A stretch of 64,000 nt of DNA from Phytophthora quininea (lineage: Eukaryota > Oomycota > Peronosporomycetes > Peronosporales > Peronosporaceae), in NCBI GenBank assembly GCA_011947345.1, contig JAAVTG010000112.1, positions 124,001-188,000 of the forward strand. The letters run 5' to 3'. Made by a program: the position numbers and the translations under genes. The number at the start of each line of letters is the position of its first letter. Position 1 is the first letter of the stretch. This document shows, in pieces, positions 11,479-20,948 of the stretch. Below the pieces are notes generated by a model. The model saw only the letters and a program-made list of their open reading frames with translations, was not told where the DNA came from and searched no databases.

Positions 11479-11888
11479 TCAAAAAATGAAGAAAAAGTCA
11501 ATCTTATAAATTATGCTAAAAAAAAGGTTTGCACTTTGCACAGACAAGATGTCTTGGCCGCAAGTGGATCCGGGCGTTTTGTTCCGGCGCATCGTGCCGC
11601 ATCTGAAGGCCATCGGGTGGAAGATTGCCCGCGGCAAGGGACTGGAGGAAGGCGACCGCATCTACAAACCTGACTGCAAAGCCAAAGGTGCTGCTGCCAA
11701 GCGCGGAGAAAATTTCTTCCTGTTATACGACGGCTATGAAGCAGGGTTCGATTTTTGGGAAAGTTTTTGGGCTTTGGTCTTTACAAAAGCCCACCCACCC
11801 ACAGATAAGAATACCAGGAAAAATAAGTTTTTATTAATAACTCTGCAAGACAACCATTTCAGCTGCAACTAGGTCCACCATTGCCACA

Positions 11889-12410
11889 ATGGCGTTCATC
11901 TGCCCACGTTACCTGCGACCTTTTCGCCACCTTGCCTCTCTCCGCCGCCACCAAGGTTCCCCGATTTGCTGGGCCCGCAGCAACCCTGCTGCGGCTGCAT
12001 ACTGCCGCCTGCAGAATCGAAACTATCAGCGTCGTCGACACCGGGCCGAGGAACGACAGCGGCGCGCAGCTGCAGCAGCAGTAGCAGCCAGGAGCGTCGC
12101 GGTGGCAGTCGCTGCCGGTGCTTCGGGCACCGATCGGGTGTGCCCGAACTGCTGGGAAGCCGCGGCGGACCCCTACGCGTGCGGCCAATGCCGCACGCGT
12201 TTCTGCCGTGTGTGTATTTCCGAACACATCGACACACGGGACATGGACGCGGCATGCCCCATGTGTCGATTTCCGGTGTTTCGCACCGGAAATCGTACCA
12301 GCTCAGCACGCGTTCCTTCAAGACCACAACCCCAGGATGAGCATTGGTGGTGGCTGGACGACTCTGGCGCGTCTTCAAGCGACTCGAGCGATAGTGATTA
12401 CTCCGATTAA
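11889..12410 (+). CDS. Small RING-type zinc-finger protein inside the hAT element
   Basis: 173 aa, intronless. N-terminus has a degenerate C2H2-like finger (FICPRYLRPFRHLASLRRHQ), where one expected Cys is Tyr. An Arg/Ala-rich helix follows, then a RING-like block at about residues 85-127: CPNCWEA, CGQCRTRFCRVCISEH, CPMCRFP, matching a C-x2-C...C-x2-C...C-x2-C...H...C-x2-C layout. The C-terminus is acidic and Ser-rich. RING domains usually act as E3 ubiquitin ligases; here that is inference. It starts 147 bp inside the left end of the transposon, on the strand opposite to the transposase, so it moves with the element. It could be a captured host gene or an element-encoded second ORF. Confidence 0.65.
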   Translation: MAFICPRYLRPFRHLASLRRHQGSPICWARSNPAAAAYCRLQNRNYQRRRHRAEERQRRAAAAAVAARSVAVAVAAGASGTDRVCPNCWEAAADPYACGQCRTRFCRVCISEHIDTRDMDAACPMCRFPVFRTGNRTSSARVPSRPQPQDEHWWWLDDSGASSSDSSDSDYSD

Positions 12411-12536
12411 CGAACCTATATCAATACATTGAACTTTTTCTTTATCAAGAACAAAACGTTTTACTGTGATATGATAATTGACAAAATTTGTTCTCTCAGA
12501 TGAGTTCTCAAATCTTGTGCTCATAGTAGAACAGTG

Positions 12537-12706
12537 AGCTAACTGTTTTGGTTAAAAGTACGAGATGGTCACCATTTTGGCTGATATCTCGACATGGTCA
12601 CTGTTTTGGCGAAAATACGAGGTGGTCATCATTTCGGCTGATAGTACGACATGGTCACCATTCTGGTCAATAGTGCAAGATGGTCACTGTTTTGGCTTAT
12701 TGTTAA
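12537..12706. repeat. 29-bp tandem repeat, about five imperfect units
   Basis: Units begin with ATGGTCACC/TG or GTGGTCATC at 12565, 12594, 12622, 12651 and 12680, spaced 28-29 bp, each followed by ATTTTGG- or TTTTGGC-like sequence. The array lies between the RING gene and the 3' end of the transposase within the hAT element. Subterminal repeats in hAT elements can serve as transposase binding sites; that role is only inferred here. Confidence 0.7.
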
Positions 12707-12751
12707 CATCGGATTCTTTGGTAAAGCAAAAGATACAAACTTTATTAAAGC

Positions 12752-14704
12752 TTAGTAGTACTCGAAGTCGCTGTCTTGGTTGTTGTTGCTATCATTATCA
12801 TCTTCGGATTGCAGTAGATCTTCGACAAGGTTCGGCATCTCCAAATCTTCTGAGTGTAGATTCTTCATGTCGAAGTAGATGAACACCAACTTTTCGACGT
12901 TGGAGTCCTTGAGCCGGTTGCGTAGTTGTGAGTGCACGAACTTGTGCGCCGAGAAGTTGCGTTCAGCAGCCGCATTTGAGCACGCGGAGGCAAACACAGC
13001 AGTTGCAATAGTTTGCAGCAACGGATAGTCGTGGGCGCCGCCCCAAAACTCTTGAACCGTGATGAGCTTGTCCCGGACTAGCTTGATCGATCGTGTCGGT
13101 GTCTGGGTCGCGGCCTGGAACCTCGTCAACTCGATCATGGTGGCATCCTCCTTGTCCTCCCCATTCCATTTCGCGATGAAGTCCGTCACGGCATCTCGTG
13201 TAGTAGAATCCATATCTCGTCCGACGTACCTCGGGTCCAACAAATACGCCACGCCGTGTGCGTCGCCGTAAACAAAGTCGAACCTCTCCTTCATCACACC
13301 TGTGATAATGCCAAGCTCTGAGATAGACATCGTGATGTCCTTGAATGTCTCCGGCAGCTGTAGAAACATCTTGTAAACGTCGGAGATCGGGCGGGTGTTT
13401 CTTTCAAACACCTTCTGGAACTTGGACAGCACACTGAGCAATCCAATGGCCTTCCTCAGATGGGGGACAAAATCCTTAGATCGGACCACGTCGAAAGCCA
13501 TCCGCCTCTTGGCCTTTTCCACCTTTGTCTTCGCCTTGAGGAAATCTCTGCCGTTAACGAAGGCGTGCAAGATCGCCTCAGATTCCAGTAGCGTCGCGAA
13601 GCACTTTTCGACAGTTCCCCAGCGTGTATCGGCTGGAAGTGCCAACGCTTTCTTCGACTCAAGCAGCTGTAGTCGACGTAACTCTGCCCACACCTGCTGA
13701 TGCTTCTTGAAAAAGCGAACCAGCTTGCGACACTTTTCCTCCAACTTCTTGAGCCATGGTAATCTCGCGACAAGATCCTTGACAGCCAGATGGATGACGT
13801 GGGAGGTACAGCCGTGGAAAAACACGTGTGGATAGGACATATGTAGAGTCTGCCACATGAGTTTGTTCGTACTCGTGTTGTCTGTGACAACCGCAGATAT
13901 GGTCGCAATCTTCGTGGCTTCGATGACGCGCTTGATATCTGCTGCAAGATACTCAGCGCTGTGGGACGTAGATCCGGTGTAAACCGTCTCAAGAAGGAAC
14001 GTGTCTTCGCCGCATATCAAGATGTAGTTGATCACACTCTTGCCGTTGACATCCGTCCAGGCATCCGTTGCCAGCGTGCATTTCTTTCCGGCCACTCACC
14101 GAGCCATCGACAACTTCAACTCCCCATATGTCTCATCCAGAAGGGTAGTTGAAAGCTCCCGCGCTTTCGGGAGAGTTACCGCAGGGTTCACAATAGCCAT
14201 AGCATTGGCCAAAGCTGCATGGTTGACCTTGTTGAAGGCCATTCCGGTGGAATAGAACCACAGCGCAAACTGCCGGTGGAATGCAGACAGCTTGGTGGGT
14301 GAGAGAGCTGGCAGTAAACACTCCGTGATAGCCTTCGACACAGGTCGTTTGGAGCACTTGCGCTGGAAGTGGTCTCGAACCCGCTCGACATGCGTCTCTC
14401 CCAGCTGATGAATGATATTCTCGCATTTCTTGCATGAGACGATGTCGTCGGCCAAAATGACGTCGTTCCATACGGGATCTTTCCTTCTCCCGCGCTTGGC
14501 TTGGCTTGGGTTAGCCAGCTGGCGCGACGGGGCGCGCTTAGGTCCCGCGACTTGACCATCAGGCGCACCGGCATGGACGGCATGACCAGGGTTGTCATCG
14601 CGATCTTGGATTACGCGAGACGAGGACGTCGAGGACGTCTCAGCCCGAGGACGAGGGTTGCTGGAGGGGTCGGAGGCGAGGTCGATGGGAGAAGCGAAGC
14701 TCAT
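12752..14704 (-). pseudogene. BED-type hAT transposase with one in-frame stop
   Basis: Reads from ATG 14704 to stop near 12752, about 651 codons, with one TGA at 14096-14098 between SMAR and VAGKKCTLATDAW; both halves are in the same frame. N-terminal part has a BED-like zinc finger (CKKCENIIHQ ... HVERVRDHFQRKC). The catalytic core shows TDAW, VVTDN, FFHGCTSHVIHLAVKDL and later WWG-like (EFWGGAHDYPLL). The C-terminal dimerisation region is SNAAAERNFSAHKFVHSQLR. The protein length is normal for the family; a single nonsense change suggests recent inactivation, a read error, or readthrough. Confidence 0.8.
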
Positions 14705-15213
14705 GGTAGATGGAGGATTCTTGGGGGAGGGGAGGGAAATGCTTGAAAAGGTTCAAATTGAAAAGTGAATGCTGTAAAACCCCGAAGAGCAGAGGCATCT
14801 CCAGCATAGCTGGGAAGGATTGAGTGGCCGACATAGTTCCGCAACGCAAGCGGTTCAACGTAAACCGCTGTGTAGAGAGTTTAATCATGTTTTCATTAGA
14901 ATTGAGGACGGAGGACGGTCCAAGGCGGCTCGTGGGCCTATGACATCATATGGGTAGAAAAACTGAAAACCCGAACCCACCCACCCATGACATCCACCTG
15001 CTCAAACTTCAAGGGTTTTGGCGAACCCTGCTATGAAGCGAACAGCGCGATCGTTGAATATATTTTTCACAACGGTGCATATTGTTCAAACTTTTATATA
15101 AACTATATAATTGTTGCTAACTGGGCGCAAATGCTGTAGGTATTTTGGAACCTGAACAAGTTTGGCTTCCAGACGAACTGATCAGAGCCACAGAGTTGGC
15201 GGGATCTGCTCCA

Positions 15214-16061
15214 CAGGCCTCCGAAAAATAATATCACTACCGCAATCGCGGTACTATTACTATTATACTGCGGATTATTGTTTTCTACCGATCACAGTAT
15301 AATATAGTACTGGCCCCATAATACTAATATCTCAAGCGAAGACTGCCAGCCAGTGATTTTAGCAACCAACTACTCGGACGGACCTCTCCACACGCTGTAA
15401 AATAGCCCTGCACGCAAAGCTGAAGGATCTGCATAGCGTGTGCGAGAAGCTACAGCACCACAGGCGCTCGCTCGCTGATGTCCGTGCTCTCTTTGATGCC
15501 TGCGTGAAGAAGTATCCCATTATGGGCACCTACCTTGACCTAGACGCCACCATCGTACACTCCCTTGTGTAGAGAGCGCGGTGGTCAAGATCTCCAACTC
15601 CCTCCCTCTGTCTCGTGCTGAGCTGGCGAAGCTGGAACCTTTCGTCGGGCTCGAACCGCAGAGGCGCAGGTGCCTGCACCAGCTACGGACTTCGCAACGG
15701 AGGTGCTGCGTCAAGCTAAAAGCCAGAGCCCAAGTAACAGCTACTGACTACATTCCGCTACTCGGCGTGGTTCCTCCAACTAGCAACAGGTGCGAGCGCC
15801 TGTTCTCGGAGAGTAAGTACGTGCTTGAGCCGCACCGTGCATCGATGCACAGTGCAAGCTTCGAAATACTTATGTTCCTGAAGGCTAACCGCAATCTGTT
15901 GAACGCATCTATCTCAATCCCAGCTCCGTAAGTCGGTTTAATCGCCAACAATACATTGGATACTGCTGTATTGCAGATTATTGTTTTGTTTGATATTGCA
16001 CTACAGATTACTGACCTTTGCGCTCCCTGCGTATGCGGGGTATTTATTTTTCGGAGGCCTG
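15214..16061 (+). mobile_element. Non-autonomous hAT element (848 bp) in exon 2 of copy B
   Basis: Terminal inverted repeats of 18 bp: CAGGCCTCCGAAAAATAA at 15214-15231 and its perfect inverse at 16044-16061. Flanking 8-bp duplications are CTGCTCCA (15206-15213) and CTGCTTCA (16062-16069), 7 of 8 identical. It contains only the 3' end of a transposase gene. Its ends differ from those of the upstream 3.29-kb element, so it belongs to another hAT subfamily. Confidence 0.85.
15400..15931 (+). pseudogene. hAT transposase 3' remnant
   Basis: Two adjoining frames: the first (about 15400-15570) reads ...KLKDLHSVCEKLQHHRRSLAD...KYPIMGTYLDLDATIVHSL and hits a TAG at 15571; the second (to 15931) reads VVKISNSLPL ... 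and ends in the dimerisation motif PPTSNRCERLFSESKYVLEP. A 2-bp duplication (GTGT) at the junction would explain the shift. Only the last quarter of a transposase is left. Confidence 0.65.
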
Positions 16062-17010
16062 CTGCTTCAGAAGCGGCTAGTGATTGTGCTACAGTTGCCA
16101 TCATACCAGAGCCACGGGGAAAAGTGGCGACAACGAGGAAAAGATTAGCGGATAAGAAAAAGCAACGACAAAAGGAAAAGAAACCGAGAAAGGAGTCACG
16201 GAACACAAGGTTACCTTGTGCGGCTCCTGTTTCACCCACTGCAGAGGTTGAAAGCACGCCGGTTGAGATCGCCACTGCTTCTGGGGTTTTGAAAGTTGAG
16301 CAGAGTAGAAATCGCGTGCAGAGGCGTCTTTCAAATGAGAGTGGACTGCTCCAACATCAAGATGTGAAGCACCAAATGTTGGATTTTGTGACGATCTTGA
16401 ATCGGCGCTGGAGAGTGTTGAAAAGCTCGAATATGTCAGTGGAAAGAGTGAACGTAGTAGATCTCGTAGAGGATATTGAGCAGTCCCAAGAAGACCTCAA
16501 TGATGAGATCAACGATGAGACTGAGTGGGTAAAGAATTACCCAACGCTCGATGTCTCCGTTGAAACACCCAGCCTGCAAAGCCAGCGCTTCCATTCTGAT
16601 AGCAATGTAGCAGCTTTGTTCGGCGAAGTGAAGATGTACTTGCAGCAATTTGTGGTAGCCGTCCGCTGCCATCGCCGATTACTTTTGCGGGGAGCAAGGC
16701 TGTGTCTGACTACTCGGGGACTGCGTCAGGTATATCGTCGCAGTACGAGAGTCTTGCCTCGGATATTTTACTACTCCAAGAAGATCTACGTGGTGTGCTG
16801 GACGAGATGGTTTTGTGTCTGGTAAGTGCGGCCCTGAGACTGGTTTAGTAAAGAGGTCTAACCCCAATTTTTATTTGTTAGGACGATGATGAGCAAACAG
16901 ACACCGACATCGAAGCATAGCGCGTAGGTGATTCTTGAGGTGAATCTGGGACCCTGCGCAGAAGTACTCCTCACGACAGCAAACGCGAGTTGTTGATTCC
17001 GCCAAGTGGG

Positions 17011-18152
17011 ATGCAGCCTTTCGGACCATATGAGCGTTGGCCAGGCGTACCTCGCAATATTTTTACAAGGTAATCATCCCGCGGCTACTAGCTTTGCGGT
17101 GGGAGATTGGTCGGGCGAGAGGCAACGAAGTGAACGAACGAGTGTACAAGCCAGGATGGAAGGCAAAATGGAAAGAGGCTAAACACAAAGAGCATTTTTT
17201 CCGCTGCTACAACGTAGAGGATGGCAAGCCAGATGAAAAGTTGATCTCTTACGTAATTGAGACTGGTAAGTGAGCTTGGTTTCGTCTTCTCGGGCTCAGC
17301 GTTAACTCTGTACATGCTCCCGCTATGTAGGAATTATATCTCAAGACGAGATCTGGCAGCCAGCAAAGCACACAGCAAATAATGCGTCAGTCTACAGCGC
17401 AACGTCGGCGAAGTCGAACAAGAACGCTGATGCAGCACAGCTAACACAAAAGAAGAGATCGTTGAAAAGGCTGCCACCGCGTGAAAAGGCATCTATACAT
17501 GCGAGGAAAAAGCGTCTGGTAACAGAGCAAACAATGGAGAAACGGCAAGTAACCAGCATCAAACACAGCACCAGCCCTCAGGCTCAACAGCAAGCCATGC
17601 AGTATTTGTTAGTGCTGATTGTGTGCGGGATGGTGCAGTCGACAACAGCAAAATCCCTTCTGGCGAGATTGGATTGCACGTTCTGGAGCATGTCGAGCAG
17701 TACTTTTCGGGTTTTGTAACAGTAGTAAACAGACAATGGCGGACACTGAAGAGGGCCGACAGTTTGATGATAGCGGCCGATGAAAACGTAAAGGTACTGA
17801 AGTTCCTGGCTGAGCGTATCGACGCAACGAAATTGGCGACATTGTTGCAGCAGTCAAGGCATGCAATGCAAGCTATAGTGCGTCAGTTTCCGTGGAGAAG
17901 CTCGACACACGTCGCCTCCAATGTGTAAACGAAGGAGTTGTTGCTTTCCTGACAGAGATCAAGTTGTACATGCAGGAATTTGTGGTCACCGTCCGACTCC
18001 ACCGTCGCGTGGTTGGTAAAAATGAACACCCTCAACCTCAGCCAAATGAAGTCAACCAAGGTTTCCTAATGAAAGAATGCAAGAGACTGGCTCGGAATCT
18101 CGCAGTGCTGCAGAAAGATCTACAGGAAGGAGTCCACGAAATGACAAGTTAA
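17011..18152 (+). CDS. AT-hook/HMLEF tandem family copy C
   Basis: 359 aa predicted: ATG 17011 (MQPFGPYERWPGVPRN), exon 1 to 17265, intron 17266-17330 (65 nt), exon 2 to the TAA at 18150-18152. Three frame shifts near 17055 (T5), 17507 (A5) and 17880 each need one added base; after that the length is divisible by three. Domains: GW-type N-terminal domain (LALRWEIGRARG ... VYKPGWKAKWKEAKHKEHFF), hinge GIISQDEIWQP, Lys/Arg-rich linker (LKRLPPREK, ARKKA), first helical module (LHVLEHVEQYFSGFVTVVNR) and second (VAFLTEIKLYMQEFVVTVRL) with a following QKDLQEGVHEM helix. It follows copy B by 90 bp and precedes copy D by 120 bp, all in the same direction. Confidence 0.65.
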
Positions 18153-18272
18153 AAAAAAAAGATAAGAAGCAATGAAGACTGAAGCTTGAACGGAACAAAG
18201 CAATAAGTAGGAATCGAGTGATACAATTTTGTGTTCAATGTTTATCTCCTAGTATAGTCGTATACTGGTGGC

Positions 18273-19657
18273 ATGGAAGCGACTGGTCCGGATCAGACAT
18301 CAGTTGTCCCTCTCGAAGGAATGTCCTGTGCAGAGGAACGACTTCCTCCGGTGGACAGCGTCACGTTGGGGAGGGTCATCGTGCCGCTACTGAAGCAGAA
18401 GGGCTGGCAGACGCGGGCGGCAGTCGGCAAACTAGAGACGGGTGTCCGCATCTATCTACCAGGGTGGGCCAAACGCAAGAAAGAAGCGCGGGATGGCCAC
18501 GAAAGTTTCAATACTTATAACAACAACGAACCGAACATCGAGCTCGTCAAATATGTGCTGAACCATGGTAAGTTATCTGTAGCAACGTGGGGAATATGTT
18601 TGGTCCTAACGTGCTGTGTTCCATGTAGATATTCTAACTCGAGATGAGATTTGGCCGCCCAAAATCAATGAGCCACTGACTCCTCCGATCGAGCAGCCTT
18701 CAACAGCAATTAAACATGAAGATTCAGCTCCAAAGAGGGCGTACAAGAAGAAGAAGAAGAAAGCGACAACTAAGGTCGTCCATAAGAAGAAGAAAGTGTC
18801 TTCTGATCATCAAGGTCACAAGGTAAAGAGGAAGGTAGGTCGGCCACCAAAACGTAGGCCGTTTGCTCAACCACAACACCAGGAATTGTGTGAGAACATC
18901 GCCGCAGCTACAAACACTACAGGGATGGATGCCTGCTTAGAGTACGGGCTCCAATTGCTGCGGAATGCACAAGTTCACATGCTGGAATTTGTGGCGGCGG
19001 TGAGGCGACGTGGCAAATCTGTGCAAGCCGCATCAATTGAACAGACAGAGGAGATCAAGAGATTAGCAGCGGATATCCAAGAAGCGCAGTATGAAACCAG
19101 CGGCGCGATCAAGGAAGTGGTTCGATTGGCCACTAGCCGCGCCACCTTCACAATCCCCACGCCAGTATGGGACCTACCCATCGAAAGTTCTAGTTCTAAA
19201 GGCGTTGGGGCAATCGCTCTCTTGACAAATGTCAAGCTTCATCTCTTGCGGCTGGAGACGGAAATGCATCGCCATCATCGCTTCCTTTTTGAACGGAGCA
19301 GCGTTGGGAATGCGCGTTTTCTTTCTCGAGTATTACAACGCACAGAGCAATTGAGCAAGCTGGATAACCTGGTCAAGGCGGTCACGGGACACCAGGAAGA
19401 TCTACGTTCTGTGGTGGACAAAATTGCTAACGGAGAAGTGAATTCAACTGTCGACGTAAGCACCAGTTACGTGGGAGAACTACAGGAGCAGGCTCAAGGA
19501 TCGAATATTCCTCCATCAATTTCCGACTACTCTGACGAACAGATCAACACTATCGTCAGAGCAAAAGTATGTGGGTGTTGCGGCTATAAAATGAGAGATA
19601 CTAAGCCGATTCTTGTTTTAGGCTGACGACATGCTGAGGTCGCTTACCGGCGACTAG
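18273..19657 (+). CDS. AT-hook/HMLEF tandem family copy D, intact
   Basis: 422 aa with no frame correction needed: exons 18273-18567, 18629-19566 and 19622-19657; introns of 61 and 55 nt with GT-AG ends. Order of parts: N-terminal domain (VPLLKQKGWQTRAAVGK ... IYLPGWAKRKKEARDGHESF), hinge DILTRDEIWPP, basic linker with KKKKKK-like runs and an AT-hook-like core KRKVGRPPKRRP (about 18827-18860), first module (LEYGLQLLRNAQVHMLEFVA followed by IQEAQYETSGAIKEV), second module (IALLTNVKLHLLRLETEMHR), short acidic tail. The AT-hook suggests DNA binding in the nucleus; the rest has no function I recognise. Best reference copy for the family. Confidence 0.75.
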
Positions 19658-19900
19658 TTCGATGTTGCATCGATCGACATCGAAGAAGAGGCAAAGGTAT
19701 TGCCTCAAACATTAAACTATGAGAGCGCTACCGTGTACGAAAATAACGAGATTTCATGTTCATGTCAAGACATTAAAGAGGTAGGCGTTCTTCCCTATCT
19801 TGTACTTCAGTCGGAAAGAGAAACATTGACGCGTATGTGATCAGGTTACCAGTTCGAAATTCCGACATGCCGAGCAGAACCTTTTGAGCTGCAAAAGAGT

Positions 19901-20501
19901 TTAGTGGTGCCCCTTGCTGTGCTTGCCTTTCTGAGCGACTGCATTCGCTCCTGTTGTAGTCGTCGACTTGTACGTCGGGGTCGGTTTGGGCTTGGTCGTA
20001 GGAGTCACGTGGTAATTGCTTGTTTTGGTCGGTGCTGGAGTCGCAGACTGGCCCAAAACACGTCGTTCCAGGGCTGGGTTGCTCGTGACATACGGTGGAG
20101 GGGCACACCCGGCGGTGGGGGCGTGATCCAATACCAACTAGCTGGAATGGGACCCATGGGATCGGAATTGCTATAGGGCGTGGGCGTGGGGGCCTTGGTA
20201 GTTGGTGTGGGGTCGCCTTCATAGTTGGTTTGGGAGTCGCCTTCACAGTAGGCTTGGCGGTGGGTTTCTGAAGGTGGTGCCCATTGTTGGGCGGCCCCTG
20301 CTTGGGCATCCCCATGGAACGGAGAGCACGGTGGTGCTTGCCCTTGGACGGATGTTTGTCGACTGCTGGCTGGAAGGTGAATGAATGGGCTTGGTAGGCG
20401 TGGTTAGTGATGGGGCTCTTGCCGGCGAGTACTCCGGGAGCAGTAGCCACCGCTGCAGCGAGGATGACCATGACGGCGATGACCGAGGACGCAATCTTCA
20501 T
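19901..20501 (-). CDS. Small secreted Pro/Thr-rich protein with an RALR motif
   Basis: About 200 aa from ATG 20501. Signal peptide MKIASSVIAVMVILAAAVAT with cleavage likely after GVLA. RALR lies at residues 58-61, in the position window of RxLR host-entry motifs, but no dEER follows. Repeats of KPTxKATPKPT type come next, then a Pro-rich region and a basic HSKGHH end. Two frame shifts at C-rich runs (near 20209 and 20125) each need one added base and then give 201 codons. An INR-like promoter motif lies just upstream. Candidate effector or cell-wall protein; the Thr/Pro repeats favour a wall or surface role, and the RALR could be chance. Confidence 0.5.
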
Positions 20502-20510
20502 GATCGAGAA

Positions 20511-20526
20511 GATTGGAGAGTGAGCA
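20511..20526 (-). promoter_or_regulatory. Oomycete INR-like core promoter motif
   Basis: On the minus strand the sequence reads GCTCACTCTCCAATCTT, close to the oomycete initiator consensus (TCATTYYNCAWTTT) with one mismatch, 10-25 bp before the ATG of the secreted protein. Confidence 0.4.
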
Positions 20527-20874
20527 GTCGAAGGGTTTTTCAAGAGTGAACTGCTGCAGAGCTTTGTTGCCATCGACAGCACAAGGCGACGCATGTAGTC
20601 TACACGGATGAAAACCTGCGGTATTCCGAGGTTGTCGAGAGCTTTACATGGCTCGTGAGGTTGTGCAACCTGAAAAACTGTGGCCGTACCAGACCAATTG
20701 GATTGTTGAAGCGGGAAAGTTGCCGTCTGGATCGAGGGGCCATCCGAGATTCGCTGTTCGCAAGCAGCGTGGCCACACGTAAGAGATCAAGTGTCAACAA
20801 GACCCTCGAGGATTGCACCAACAAGTTATACGGTTAACCCAATTTAGCTGAAGGGCAACTTGAAGACCATCACT

Positions 20875-20890
20875 CTCATTTCTCAGCTGC
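20875..20890 (+). promoter_or_regulatory. Oomycete INR-like core promoter motif
   Basis: CTCATTTCTCAGCTG matches the TCATTYYNCA core of the oomycete initiator, about 60 bp upstream of the copy E start codon. Confidence 0.4.
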
Positions 20891-20948
20891 AGTGATTTTT
20901 TTTGCCGTATCTATCGAACCAGTTCACTTTCCCTTTCTCTCTGTGAAA

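Larger units (their letters stand above)
11742..15030. mobile_element. hAT transposon (3,289 bp) carrying a RING-finger gene
   Basis: Ends are CAGGGTTCG at 11742 and its exact inverted copy CGAACCCTG ending at 15030. The flanking 8-bp direct repeats CTATGAAG at 11734-11741 and 15031-15038 are identical. Inside, in order: a plus-strand RING-type gene (11889-12410), a 29-bp tandem repeat (12537-12706) and a nearly full-length BED-hAT transposase on the minus strand (14704-12752) with one in-frame stop. The identical duplication and the intact host exon on both sides argue for a young insertion. Confidence 0.85.
11549..16920 (+). pseudogene. AT-hook/HMLEF tandem family copy B, split by two hAT insertions
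   Basis: Exon 1 starts at 11549 (MSWPQVDPGVLF) and runs to 11741, where a 3.29-kb hAT element begins. It resumes at 15039-15074, intron 15075-15139, exon 2 15140-15213, second hAT 15214-16061 plus one target duplication, exon 2 resumes 16070-16821, intron 16822-16881, exon 3 16882-16920. Removing both elements and one copy of each 8-bp duplication, with one G added to the GGGG at 16687-16690, gives exactly 365 codons. The product has the family GW-type domain (VPHLKAIGWKIARG ... RIYKP ... ENFF), the GILEPEQVWLP hinge, a Lys-rich linker (LADKKKQRQKEKKPRK) and two helical modules (HQMLDFVTILNRRW; VKMYLQQFVVAVRCHRR). The remaining exons are otherwise intact, so the insertions are probably recent. 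Confidence 0.75.
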
